Assembly: GCA_019155185.1 (NCBI GenBank)
Contig: CM032805.1
Coordinates: 767,501 to 831,500, forward strand
Length of the DNA: 64,000 nucleotides
Source: Beaufortia kweichowensis
Taxonomy: Eukaryota > Chordata > Actinopteri > Cypriniformes > Gastromyzontidae
Direction of reading: 5' to 3'
The notes beneath the pieces are model-generated. The model saw nothing but the letters and a program-made list of their open reading frames with translations. It was not told where the DNA came from and ran no database searches. A program made the position numbers and the translations under genes. Shown here one piece after another: positions 42,701 through 56,110 of this stretch (position 1 is the first letter of the stretch; each line of letters opens with the position of its first letter).

Positions 42701-44091
42701 TTCAAGCTGCCGAGATTGTGGCCTGTAAACTATCAAATGACACAAATGTCAAGTTGGACTCGTCTCTCCGGGATCTTCAAACTATTTGCAAAACTCTGAA
42801 TCTACCCGATCCCATCAGACAAGAGGCCAGAGATGTGCTTACTGCCGTAGAGAAGCAGGTGCTGTCATGCATCACAACACTTTTATTCATTCAGAATAAA
42901 AATTTAATCAAGTCTTTCAACATAATGCATTTCCACATTTAATAAAGATTTGCCTAAAAATGAAACTAAATTGGATGAATGTTTTGTTTTCATGATTTGT
43001 TCAAGTAAACTGTTTTCTGTAAACGGCAATTTTCTGAAATTCCATTAAATTTAAACCACCAAAAAACCCATTAATCGACTAGAAGATTGTACGATGATGT
43101 AGGGATATCATCTTACACGTAAGGCATCAATGATTTGCTTTGACTCGATCGTTTGTGCCTTGCCTCGTGTCTTTATATGTGTCTTCATGTAGAAAATGTT
43201 GAAATAATAATTGTACATTTTATTTTAGGTATGTGTTTTACTCAAGCAACTTCCAGAAACACACGTTGGAAATCCTGCATTGGAGAGCTCGCTCGATGTG
43301 GAGAAATGGGTGAGATCTCGTCATTTTCACAAGATTTTGTAATTGCGTATTATTTCATATTTACAACCTGCGGTTGATTTATTTCATCAGAATAAGCTGG
43401 AGGAGATAAATAGCGTTCTGTCTGCGCAGTATGAGTGTCGACGTCGTCTGCTCGTCAAACGTCTGGACGTCACCATACAGTCCTTTGGCTGGTCTGACAG
43501 AGCGAAGGCGGGTGCATTTCTTTACCATCACAGTTCCACAGTCTTTGTTTATTTGTGCTTCACATCATTTACATAATCCACCTATGACAGCATTTGAACA
43601 ATTAACATTGAACTTACATGTTTTTTCTCCAGGTGAAAACTGATCGAATGGCCAAGGCGTATCAGCAGAAGAGATATTCATTATCATTCAAGCCGTCAGT
43701 GACCGCGGCTCATCTGCTCGCCGCTCGAGATGACGTCTGCAACCTGGTGAAAACAAGCAGCGGCTCTTGCAGAGAGAAGACGACCTGCGCTGTTAACAAA
43801 GTACGTATTGGAACTGGTTTTGTGTTTCGGTTTGTTTGTTGTAAATGTTGATTTTGTGTGTAACTGAATCATCAGATACTAATGGGAGCCGTTCCTGATC
43901 GCGGCGGACGGCCGTCCGAGATTGAAGCCCCTCTGCCTGAGATGCCCGTCTGGCAGAAGAGAGCCGATAGAGGAGCCCGAGGGGCCGGTGGAGGATACGG
44001 GAGGGGAGGGGGCTATGACAGAGGAGGGGGTTATGACAGGAGAGAGGGGGGTGGATGGAGACAAGGCAACTGGAGTTCAGGAAGACGATGA
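39722..44091 (+). CDS. fam98b: FAM98 family protein, FAM98B-like (8 coding exons)
   Basis: Joined exons 39722-39759, 42125-42273, 42421-42546, 42683-42858, 43229-43309, 43391-43507, 43633-43800 and 43876-44091 give 356 residues with phase preserved throughout. FAM98 hallmarks seen: N-terminal MESDILDILDQIG then GYDGPLSDEKA; FLASELQAAEIV (about 105-117); QYECRRRLLVKRLDVT and QSFGWSDRAK (about 203-229); AAHLLAARDD; REKTTCAVNK; PDRGGRPSEIE; and a short Gly/Arg/Tyr tail with YDR and RGGG repeats. Known for the family: FAM98B is a subunit of the RTCB-DDX1-RTRAF tRNA-splicing ligase complex. The N-terminal part adopts a calponin-homology-like fold, and the RGG tail may be arginine-methylated. The AKVKTD junction and YECRRR favour FAM98B; a few stretches (SLDVEKW) recall FAM98C, so paralogue assignment is less sure than family. 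The tail is shorter than in mammalian FAM98A/B. The start was chosen because MESDIL matches the family N terminus. Confidence 0.93.
40136..41975. repeat. MITE-like element expanded by a 42-bp minisatellite, in fam98 intron 1
   Basis: Outer ends ATATCCCTACTGAAAAA (left, about 40138) and, inverted, ATATCCATACTAAAAAA (right, ending about 41974) form a 17-base imperfect terminal inverted repeat. Inside, after a GCTGGTTTTAAGTGG-type arm, are about 43 units of 42 bp: AAAACTGCTCTAAAACCAGC, CTGACCTGCTGGAAACG, TGACC. Units differ mainly at TGACC/TGGCC and AAACG/AAGCG, with some truncated units around 41100-41720. Because 42 is divisible by three, the minus strand stays open as a 14-residue repeat (FRAVLVTFPAGQAG). 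It has no start context or similarity and is not called a gene. CCAGC/GCTGG-rich MITEs are common in teleosts. Confidence 0.85.
42125..42273 (+). CDS. fam98b: fam98 coding exon 2
   Basis: Acceptor TTGTCAG|AT completes the split Gly and reads YDGPLSDEKAVLAACENGF, then SSSEYISLLTQLLSRLAH. Donor CAG|GTACAA. This is the N-terminal helical region conserved in FAM98. Confidence 0.93.
42421..42546 (+). CDS. fam98b: fam98 coding exon 3
   Basis: Acceptor TGTACAG. It reads EDADEWRLKLSRLLKEFCCP and ends in HHLKIL with a split Leu codon. Donor T|GTAAGT. The upstream intron is 147 bases. Confidence 0.93.
42683..42858 (+). CDS. fam98b: fam98 coding exon 4
   Basis: Acceptor CACATCAG. It reads LFLASELQAAEIVACK through TAVEKQ and ends on a codon boundary. 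Donor CAG|GTGCTG. It matches the conserved FAM98 segment LxxLxSELxA. Confidence 0.92.
43229..43309 (+). CDS. fam98b: fam98 coding exon 5
   Basis: Acceptor TATTTTAG. It reads VCVLLKQLPETHVGNPALES, then SLDVEKW; 27 codons in phase 0. Donor TGG|GTGAGA. HVG-P-L is a family landmark. Confidence 0.92.
43391..43507 (+). CDS. fam98b: fam98 coding exon 6 (GC donor)
   Basis: Acceptor TTTCATCAG. It reads NKLEEINSVLSAQYECRRRL through FGWSDRAK; 39 codons in phase 0. The only donor that keeps the family-conserved AKVKTD junction is AAG|GCGGGT, a GC dinucleotide. The nearest GT (43512) would shift the frame. Confidence 0.88.
43633..43800 (+). CDS. fam98b: fam98 coding exon 7
   Basis: Acceptor TTCTCCAG. 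It reads VKTDRMAKAYQQKRYS through SGSCREKTTCAVNK; 56 codons in phase 0. Donor AAA|GTACGT. Confidence 0.94.
43876..44091 (+). CDS. fam98b: fam98 coding exon 8 (C-terminal RGG/YDR tail)
   Basis: Acceptor AATCATCAG. It reads ILMGAVPDRGGRPSEIEA, LPEMPVWQKR, then a Gly/Arg/Tyr-rich tail with GYDRGGGYDRR and GRR before TGA. The tail is about 45 residues, shorter than the mammalian FAM98A/B tails. Confidence 0.94.
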   Translation: MLMGAVPDRGGRPSEIEAPLPEMPVWQKRADRGARGAGGGYGRGGGYDRGGGYDRREGGGWRQGNWSSGRR

Positions 44092-44149
44092 CATCGCTAC
44101 AACTTGCAGTGTTACTTTTTAATAATAATAAGTGTGGATGGGATTTCAG

Positions 44150-44155
44150 AATAAA
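44150..44155 (+). promoter_or_regulatory. fam98 polyadenylation signal
   Basis: Canonical AATAAA 59 bases after the stop codon, giving a very short 3' UTR. No closer alternative signal with the canonical hexamer is present. Confidence 0.75.
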
Positions 44156-44159
44156 AAAC

Positions 44160-45635
44160 TTTTGAAAATACATGCAACCTTGTATAGTTACCTTCATTGC
44201 TTCCTGGATATATAAGAGGCTTTTGCATCACAGGAACTCTTTCGTAGTTCTGGAGCTATTTGCCCAGTGTGTTGGCATGATTTTAGTTTAGGAACATCTT
44301 TCGGTGGAACTGAATTAGCTCCTGCTGCAGAAGCGGGTCTAACCAGCACATGAGGAACTTAAGTTCAAGTCCAGGTCACGACAATAATGTAGTGAAAAAG
44401 GTCAATTTTTTGAAAAGTTTCATTTACACACACAACAATGTTCCAAAAGGCTTATGCATGCCGTGTTATTTTGAAAAGAAACTCGTGCACATCCAGGTTT
44501 AACCCAAAATTGCTTTTTAATCATATGTGTCTCCGCTGGTCATATTGATGCAGTAAATCTTATGTGTGTGTTATTTATCTTGAGATGCATAAATAAGTAT
44601 GTTGAGTAGCACAAACGCACAGTACTGGAAACTTTAGTTCACAAACTTTAGTTCCAGAACCATGTGGTGCGAAAGAGACTTGATCTGAACTGAATACACA
44701 ACAGACTTTAGATTAAATACTTATCAAATCAGTTTCTCAGTTTAAAACAAAAAAATGTTTAACACTATTGATGATACATTTTGTGAATTACTTTAGAATA
44801 AATTTAGCGCATGATCAATGTGATTTTTTTTTTTTGTGTCACATTTATTCCCTAATGGGATGGCAGGGTGGTTTTAGACGGGTTTTGGACATGCTTCAGC
44901 TGGTCAGACTGGTTTCAAGTGTTCAGGCTGGAAGAAAGCTGTAAAAACAATTTGATGAATTTGATCTATTTTTATTTCTCATTCTTTATTTTGTTGTAAA
45001 TGCAATTTGATTGTGGTTATATTGTTCTCAATTTCAAATAAAGAAGAAATCTAGGCTACACTACCGTTAAAAACTACCTGTATTTTTGATAGTTTTACTT
45101 TTACTCTCTTTTAATCTGCAGGTATATTCTTACAGCACATGGTGTATACGCTATTGTTTATGTAGACTAAAAATTAATATATTTTTAAAAACCTTTAAAA
45201 AACCTTTTTAATTGTTGCTGTGGTTTAATTGTGATTTTAGACTTAACCCTGTTCAAGAAAAAAGAACTGTAGTTTTCTTCTAACTGAATTAGCTTTTAAT
45301 CAGTTAGATTTGGGCAGTTTAAAAGAAGAAGATAAGAAGATAAGTCAAAACAATATTATTACAGATAATAGTGGAATGCTGAATGTCTTTTAACGTTTCA
45401 GTACAAAAATACAAACAGTGTTACACGTTGACAATGTGATAACAAACAATGTCCACAAGAGGCCGCTGTTGACTTAATTTGAGCACCTTGTTACTGGTGA
45501 TTAAAGGGAATGAAATATGCAGCTTGTTTGTTTGATTAGTTGAATGTAATTAAAAGGGAGATCTGGTCAAGTTTGAGTCTGTTCCACAAAAATTCACTAT
45601 TATTAAAAATCTAAGATCTTAACAAATTCTTTTTA
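44160..45635. other. non-coding stretch downstream of fam98
   Basis: About 44860-44940 (GGGATGGCAGGGTGGTTTTA, then CTTCAGCTGGTCAGACTGG) is a solo fragment of the MITE that hosts the intron-1 minisatellite, without the tandem units. The AGTTCC/GGAACT-rich words near 44230-44360 and 44620-44660 look like other repeat debris. No gene seen. Confidence 0.45.
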
Positions 45636-46070
45636 TACAGTACCAGCCAAACGTTTGGAAACACTGTTTGTTGTTTAGATGTTTGTTCACATTTTAGAAT
45701 AGTATCAAAACCATGAAATAACACAATTGTAACTGGAAATCATGTGACTTAACCCAAACAAAATTGTGATATATTGAAATATATTTAAAACACACTAGTT
45801 TATATATGGCAGTTTATCAGATTTCTGTAATGGAAAGCATTCAAAATAAATGAACACTATGTTATATTCCATATATTTCCTCCATCTAGAACTTGTAAAA
45901 TGATACTCTTCATACATCTCTCTGTGTTGGACTCTTATTGACTGCTTTTATTCATTATTTGATCCAAGTAATCCATTTTAAACATATTTATAATAAAGAA
46001 TTAGTTTTCTATTTAATTCAATTAAAATGTTTAAAGTCACACTTATAGTTTTGTCTACACATTGAAATAT
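45636..46070 (+). mobile_element. truncated Tc1/mariner-like element end
   Basis: Begins TACAGTACCAGCCAAACG, followed by TTTGGAAACAC, resembling the widespread fish Tc1/mariner terminal phrase, at a TA dinucleotide (45636-45637). Interior words ATCAAAACCATGAAATAACA also fit that family. No matching inverted end is found downstream and no transposase frame survives. The 3' limit given is approximate. Confidence 0.6.
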
Positions 46071-46819
46071 GCACCTTTTAGATTAAAAGATTTTTAAGAT
46101 CATGAGAAACATTTTTGTCAGTCGTGTCAAATCTTCAAACTGGTTCTGTAAATCTCTAAAAGCCCTTTCAATGTTTACGTCTCATTTGTGTTTTATTTTT
46201 AGTTTAAATGAGCTCCACCATAAAGACTTCAGGACACTGAATGAGTTAAATGTGAGCAAAAGCACAGCTGTGCATGTTTATCTGTTGAGTATTTAAGCGG
46301 GATTTATTCGTGTGATGTTACATGTGGACATCTGATCTGTAGCTCATTACATTCCACGCATGCAGGTGGTCCGTCAGCGCTCCGGCTCTGGCAGCATATT
46401 TCATATTTCATAGGAACGCAGCATGTACCGGACTGCATCATTGAGTCCACATGGTGAGGATTTGAGACGCTGCCCATCAGACCTTCTCTAATGTGCATTT
46501 ACATTTACTATTGTAAAGCAGACACACAAGTACACATGTCTCTTTAACTCTTGAGATTTTCCTTTTTGTGAACTGTTTTGCTGCTGGAACATGAAGGAGA
46601 AGCACACATGCAGCCAGTGGCTGTTGAATGCTGTCAGACATTATTTGACAAGTTGCAGGCATCCTCTACAGCTCCAAACATCCCAAATGAAGGTCGTCAA
46701 CACTCACGAAAGACAATATAAACAGGAACTCATAGACAAACACAGTTCTGAGACAAATGGCTTTTACTTAAATAGCTCATACTTAAAAACATCTTACCTT
46801 AAAAAAAGGTAAGGAAGAA
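46071..46819. other. non-coding stretch
   Basis: No gene recognised; mixed composition. Confidence 0.4.
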
Positions 46820-47165
46820 CTGATAATATTCTGGTTTAAATCCTCATGTGAGGTCTCTCTTAAAGTGTTTAAAGCATTTGTTTCTGTTTAAATCATGATT
46901 TTAAAGTGCTGTTTTCAGAATTCATCACATTCATAACAGTCCATAATCCTCATAAATGAACACATGAACATTAAAATAAAATAACTATTTGATGTTCTTT
47001 CAAGAGTCATCTCTTCTTCATTTGTTGGGTATTATTGCTTCTGGCTTGTGTATTTTAATTCACAGAAATCCTGCAAAGTATGTTGACTCTCACAAACGTG
47101 TTGTTTTTTTGTCACATTCATAACACATGAATATTTCTATTTAACCATATTTCCATTATACTGAT
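46820..47165 (-). repeat. unclassified interspersed family, copy E (inverted)
   Basis: The most complete copy. On the minus strand it runs from AATGGAAATATGGTTAAATA and TTATGAATGTGACAAAAAAA through AGAAGCAATAATACCCAACA, AAGAGATGACTCTTGAAAGA and GTTATGAATGTGATGAATTC to CTCACATGAGGATTTAAACC. It shows the duplicated word TTATGAATGTGA about 200 bases apart inside the family. Confidence 0.75.
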
Positions 47166-47274
47166 ATTTTTCTGACGTCTGGACTCTGATGTTTGGCCAG
47201 GTGTTTGTAAAGGTTAGCATTGTGACAAAAGGGGATGAGAGACAAAGTATCATCAGTACCATTTTGGCTCCTGT

Positions 47275-47289
47275 CCACAAGAGGGCAGC
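47275..47289 (+). promoter_or_regulatory. CTCF-like motif
   Basis: CCACAAGAGGGCAGC matches the core of the vertebrate CTCF site well (CCA, AG, GGGC, AGC). Such words also occur inside interspersed repeats, so this is only a candidate boundary site about 3 kb downstream of fam98. Confidence 0.3.
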
Positions 47290-48338
47290 AGAGTACATGA
47301 GAATCTAGAGAATTCCTATGTGTTGCATTGAACAGTTATGTTGTCATGAAATGAATTTATGCTCTGCTTTGGACTTTAAGAGATTGTCTACAGTCGTCCC
47401 TTTACAGACGCGTACAGGCGGGTGGAAGTAAAGAAGGATGCATGTTTCTTTTCGGGGGACAGCAGCAGGGGAGGTGAGGGGAGGGATGTGAGGTCCACAG
47501 GTCTGGTCACCACATGTCTACCGTTAGCTTGGTGTATGGTTATATCAAGGTTGGGTTTCCTGCTAAACATCTATACAAGGTCTGAAAAGAAACCTGAAGA
47601 CGCTGTGAGAGGTAGTTGAGGACGGGGGTCCGTCTGACGACCTTTATGACCCCCGTATACTACAATCCAGCTAATATTACCACCACACCCACACACGTTA
47701 TGTTTGTATGTTTTGTGAGGACGTTTCATAGACACTGTATATACTGTATCTTGTACATTCCCAAAAAGAGGTTTTATCAGCAAATTTGTCAGCGAAATAC
47801 AAGGGTTCATAGCGATCAACCGATAATTTGTAAATGTAAATTTTTACTGTAATTTACTGTATTTTTTAACTGTAATTACACATTTCATGACAGAAATGAA
47901 AAACGATGAATGAATCTAACACACTCATTCCTGTATGGACATGAGCTTAACAGCTTGATAAATGATAAAGGTATGTAAACATGTTCATGTAAATAAATTT
48001 AAACAACTTCATATAACAAATACATTCTTAATAAAGTCGGCAGCAAGCCAAGCTTACTAACTGTTTCTTTTGCCCAAGCAAAGCAAAACTTTTCTCACCC
48101 AAATCAATTTCAGAACAATAAATACATACCTGTGCCGTACATAAAAACAAACTCAAAAAGCAAATCACATCAGACCAAATTAAAATGTAATAATTCGGGA
48201 CAAATTTGTACACAAACCGACGCGTGATGAATCGCACATTAGCAGTCTGTCACACACACATCAATATTATTCCAGCGCTGGCATCCGGCACACGGTTTGC
48301 TTGCTTATGGCCATGTTAGGAGTCAAATAAACCCCTGG

Positions 48339-48351
48339 AGGTCAAAGGTCA
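48339..48351 (+). promoter_or_regulatory. perfect DR1 nuclear-receptor half-site pair
   Basis: AGGTCAAAGGTCA, identical to the site at 9421-9433, inside a short CpG-bearing segment (48265-48350). Candidate HNF4/RXR-type element, unproven. Confidence 0.4.
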
Positions 48352-50319
48352 CTCACTCCTGAGTCAAAGCTTTTCTTTTTGTGTGTGTGAATGTGTGCAG
48401 ACAGGAGGGAGTGAGGAAATGACTCTCAGCATGGGGTGTGACGGGTAACATGGCGAAGCTTATTGAATGCAGTGGACACGTTTGCTTAGTGAATGCAGTG
48501 GATTTCTTCAGTCCAACTTTGCCTTTCTTCAACTTCAGTGTATTCAAAGATGATTTGCTTCAGTTGCCAGTTCTGTTTGGTTCCTGAGCCGTCACCTGCA
48601 GTCAGGTACAGATGAGTAGTTAAAAGAAAGTGGGTTCTACAATGTTACTAGGATGTGGCTTTTATTTTCTCTTACACTAATGCATGTTGCTATGCGGAGG
48701 GGTTGCTAGAACTGAATCTGTTAATAAAATCTCCTGAGTTAACTTTCATCCTCGTTCATCCAATTTGGTGTCTCTCACTTTCTCACGTACGTTCTTTTCT
48801 CTTCATATTCACGACTTGATTCGGACATGCTAAAATTAAATCCAGAAATGAATAGCATGTTTACATATAGATGTACAGATTATGATGGCACACATCATTA
48901 CTCCCACATAAGCGTCAACACAACCTTCACAATCCGTTGTAGTGTCTGTATATGAGACGGGGTTGGGTTGATAAATAAGTTACGATATTACATTTTAATT
49001 TTAAAAAGACAAACGTAGTTTTCCTTTAGGATAACATGCACTGGTGAATCTCAAGTGATGTAAGAATGGAAATAGGGTCAGTTTTTTGGTTCACTTCTTG
49101 ACGTAATACTTTCTGTTTCCTCTTTTTGTACAGCGACACAGATTTTCCATATATTAAAGCTCTAGTATGTCGGCAGTAGAAGTGGATGTACCTGTTTCCA
49201 GCTGCGGTTGATCCTGATGGAAGGGCATAAAGTTACAAAAACAGGAAATAGTTCCCTGCATAGTCTTCACGCTGCACCTGGCCTTCAAATACAAGTGTCT
49301 TAAAAAAGTCTGGCCCACACGCTGCGTACAAAACAACTCTGACATTCAGCATGTTCGGCTAAAACGATCTGCCAGGACAGAATGACTCTCTACATTTCCC
49401 AACATTGAACTGCTGCGACTCTTTTGTGCCGGATGTGTTTGTTAAACTGTCTGATTTTGTCTTTGTTTTTAAGGAGTAAACAAACACGAAGAGTTGAATT
49501 TCATGGACATTGTCAACGCTGTATTGTAATTTCTATTGTATTGTATGCAAAGGAGGTGTGGCCTGATACAGACTGATGTGTTATCGCCATAGCGAAGGGA
49601 TGCTGTTTCTTCCACCGCGACACATTTTGACTTTTCAAGACAAGGCAGATACAGTAGATGGTTGCTGGACATTAGATGGCTGCTTAACTGAGGTTCAGGG
49701 TTTGATCTAAGAACAATTTCCTAACATTATCGTACAATTGTAAAACCATTATTTTTTATGTTTTTTAAATGTTCCACTAACAATGTAAGAACAACATTTT
49801 ATAAACTAATGTTTTTTAACATTTTTAGATCGTTTAGCACTGACATACGTAACTTGACATGATCAGGACGCTTGTGTCACTCTGTAGTAGTTTATTTTCC
49901 AATAACGTCCAGCTGGATGTACATTATCCTGCTTATAACACAACTTGCAATATTTCACATGAAATATTGATTTGAAATGTTTTATTAGGTCATTTGTAAC
50001 CAATATCAAAACATTTTGGCTTTAGACACGACTATCAGTCAAGACATGATGTTCAAACAAGATGAACACACGATTTGGTTTAATTATTTGTTTAATTATT
50101 AATCTCATATATGTTATTAATTAGACACATTTCTGATCTGATTAAAATATTCTCAGGGTCAAGTTGACTCACAGTACCCGGATGAGTCCGTGGTATTATT
50201 TTTGAACGGTTGTTATCGGAGAATAACATACCTTGAAATGTCAGCTGTGTAATAAAATGTTGATGAAACACTCTTTTAACGTTACAGCATGAACGTTTTG
50301 AAAGGACGTATTTGACAGC

Positions 50320-51270
50320 GTTCGCTCGTCCACGCGCGTGGAGGTGCGTTTCCCACGTCTATCAAGTCTCTGTGGAATTCTAATCTCCAAAAGAGCCACA
50401 CTTGAGCTGTGACCTCATTTGGATTGCAAACAATTATCCTATTAGTGTGGAGAGGTGTGCCTCCAGATCTAAAGCTCGGCCGGGTGCTGTAGGTGGGCTC
50501 CAGAGATCAATGGTTCCTTCGTGGTTGACAGCACCCAGACAATACTCTCTCTGAGACAGAAGCGCTCCCTCACACCTGGAGAAGCGGGCGGCACTTCAAA
50601 GCAGAGCCGACCACCTGCGCCGCCGGGAACACGCCCAACCGATGCGGCACTTTAACATCGCCCCTATAGTCCGACACATTCGGACAAAGTCCTCGTCAGT
50701 AAGCACATCTCACGGTAAAAACACCTTAACGTCTACGCGCAGCGCCTGGGAACCTCTCGGTAAGACTGCGGGAGGAGCTGTTTGAAGCCAGCTGTCACAA
50801 CCTGACAGCCTGTTGTTTTAGGGGCCTTTGGTATGGCCGAGGGGCCGAGGAGAGGAGAAAAGCACCAGGAATGTGTGCAAGTCAGGACCCAACAGTAAAT
50901 CCTCTCCCTCGCCGCAGATGGGCAAAATCATGAGTAAAGCCCGAGCACCGGAGGAGACGTTACTCTTTCGTAGCCTGGGAGATTTGATGGATGTGTTTCT
51001 GATACGAACACACAACGCAACGCTAGAGATAACAGCGCGCTATAGTCGCGGCTCGAGGGCTTTTCCGAGCACTTCTCACAAGAGAGACGTGAAACCGCGT
51101 GTGATTACTCGGGTCGGAGGTCATAGAGAGGATGACGGAGTCAAGACGAACCCATTCGGCACAAAAACATGGTGTTATGACACTCTGGTGGTCTGTGTAT
51201 CGCTAAGCACTCGTATATCAAACCCTTTAGGGTTCAATCCGTATCCTAAACGTCGATGTAGTGAACTTGT
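50320..51270. other. candidate conserved non-coding cluster
   Basis: GC/CpG-richer run (50320-50360, 50570-50780, 50830-51240). It has TTGCAAACAATTATCCTATTAG-like homeodomain/SOX words near 50422-50445. A 148-codon plus-strand frame (50828-51274) spans it. Its translation is unlike any family I recognise, and it has no Kozak or splice support. A regulatory block is the likelier reading. Confidence 0.4.
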
Positions 51271-54048
<2,778 letters not shown>

Positions 54049-55149
54049 TTTCAGAGGTGTGGCAGCGTTTATGGCCTCAGCGCTAACAAGATCAAGCTGC
54101 AGTTTGGCTGCCATTTCCCTTATTTTTTCTGTTTGTGAGTGTAAACACGAGAGAGTGTATGTGTGCCGTGTTAAAATTCACAAACATACGGACACTCCGC
54201 AGCAAACATCGTGACGGACGAATACAACAGAAAATACACCTTAGATAACCTGCCACAGTCAATCAATGCCGTGTTTTCGTGTTTAGTTTTCGTGAAGGTC
54301 ACAGAATTACTTCAAACAAATCCACAGTGTGCTAAACATGAGCTAAAGGTCAGACAGATTTATTTTATTACCTGTGATTGAATTGTTGTCAGGATGCACT
54401 TTTTGAAGTGTTTGAAGTGTTTTGCCTTATAATAATATCCGAATGAAAAAAAGCCAGCTCAACCAGCTGTGCATGAAATTGAGCTAAAGATGTAAAGTAA
54501 CTCGTTCATTTTGCGTGCAAATATCTACTTTTGTTTTGGTCAGTTTGAACGTTTGATTAACATTTGATAAACATTTTTTATACTTTTTTTTACTTTTACA
54601 AACTTTACAAATCACTTGCAAATATCAGGAACTGAGCAGCGACACTTCAGATGCATTTTTCAGATTCGCTTCTTAAAGGAAGAGTTCTAAAGTGAAACAA
54701 CACATTTGTGAGATTTATGTAAGCAATGAGGTATGAGAGGCTGTGCTTTATCCGCTTTGCATCATGCCTAACAACACCCTTCAGCTGTGACTTATTCATG
54801 ATAAAGCACTAATCTCCAGTATTATTGCAATTATAAAACACTTTCCACACAATCACAATGTTAAAGTCTACAAATATGTATCAATGTAACTTTCATGAAG
54901 TAAAATCACTAAAAGTCTTTCTTGCGCTGGATAAAACCGTCTGTGAGTGACTGTGATACATGTCTATGCTGATACACACAATCACAACTGTCATTGATCA
55001 TGAATAAAACACAACTATCACAATCAAGAACTGAAACTAACCGATTTGTTATTCAGATTTGATACACTGTGTAACTTGTGATTGTTTTGTCATGTATAAG
55101 AAGATAAGAAGAAATTAAAATAAAAATTTTGTTTTTTGTTTGTGTCATA

Positions 55150-55222
55150 TACATCTGGGATGACATGAGGTGAGTAAAATTTCACAAGGTGAGAATGATC
55201 ATATTTGTGTGAACTATTCATT
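55150..55222 (-). repeat. common fish repeat ('open ATTCACC' type), remnant
   Basis: GGGATGACATGAGGTGAGTA, then GTGTGAACTATTC, is the inverted form of the phrase seen at 61725-61785 and 62718-62795 (TAGTTCAC..., TTTACTCACC...). This phrase is extremely frequent in teleost DNA. The ends are not preserved. Confidence 0.6.
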
Positions 55223-55626
55223 TGAATCTTTTCTGTAGAGTTCAGTCAGAGTAAAAACCACATAACCGATGACATGATTGTTTAAATGGTGAACTTTGTA
55301 ACATGTAAATAAATGAAGCAGACCCTGATTGCATGTCTAAAGGAATGACAATTATGTAGCAAAGAAAAACATCAGAAATGTTTGGAAAATGCATGAGATT
55401 ACGCTGAGCGCGTTCAGCGTTCTGTGCGACGGTCAAAACAGAAGATAAGCCTGACACATCCGAGTCACAACTCTGTTCACACTTTAGAGAGAAATATTTG
55501 TGCTGGAGGTGGAAAATATGATTCCGTGATCATCTCGTATCTCTAGAGATACCAAAGAAGCAAAAGCGTCGTGTTGGTTTCCCGCTCGTGCCATGTGGGC
55601 ATTTGCTCTTCACAACGCTAAACTCT

Positions 55627-55668
55627 GATAAGATGATATCGTGATAAGAATTTAAGGAACTTCTTATC
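55627..55668. promoter_or_regulatory. GATA-site cluster
   Basis: Within 42 bases are GATAAG (55627), GATATC (55635), GATAAG (55643) and CTTATC (55663, opposite strand), three of them full AGATAA/GATAAG-type consensus. The cluster lies inside a CpG-bearing block and suggests an enhancer bound by GATA factors. Binding is not demonstrated. Confidence 0.3.
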
Positions 55669-55919
55669 AGACGCATGAGGGTCTCGCCACCTGAACCCGT
55701 ATGACACATTAGAAACATGAAGGATGTGAGATGATTCGTGGCTGTCCACGGATTCATCTCTTTGTAGTTTCGTATGAACGCTCTCCAGCGACTGTTTTGG
55801 ATACGAGACGCTCTTGAGTGGATAAATATTCCAGCTCTCTGTCCTTGGGTGCACCTTAAAGTTTTTCATTTCTAAAATGACCTAATCTCAGTCCTCACTT
55901 TGCTGCTTTTATAGAAAAC

Positions 55920-56110
55920 AACTTTAAGTGAAATACAGTAATTTTACCGTAATATAGTGTAAAATGTAAAGATATGGATTACCATATATACAGTGAAAAT
56001 CTCTATCAACAAGATTATACATGTGTTGTTTACAGTAAGATTTCATAAATCTACACTATAAAGTATATAATCTATATTATACTAAATCACTGTAAAAATG
56101 CTCATATTTT
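55920..56110. repeat. TACAGTAA/TTACTGTA-type AT-rich element
   Basis: Repeated ACAGTAATTTTACCGTAATA, ATACAGTGAAAAT and ATCACTGTAAAAATGC words on both strands suggest a small inverted-repeat element related to that at 2496-2696. Its borders are uncertain. Confidence 0.35.

Larger units (their letters stand above)
47166..50319. other. non-coding stretch
   Basis: No gene recognised in about 3.1 kb. Point features are a CTCF-like word at 47275 and a DR1 at 48339, listed separately. A run of TACTGTAATTTACTGTA at about 47846-47870 is debris of a small AT-rich element also seen at 55920-56110. A 63-codon minus-strand frame at 49154-49345 has no recognised family. Confidence 0.4.

Noticed and set aside
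43512..43513. GT donor four bases after the chosen exon 6 end of fam98
   Set aside because: Using it leaves phase 1 while exon 7 needs phase 0, giving a stop soon after the junction and losing the conserved AKVKTD sequence.
44280..44380. Possible tRNA-derived SINE head (GTTCAAGTCC B-box-like word)
   Set aside because: No matching A box at the right spacing, no poly-A or tandem tail and no flanking duplication.
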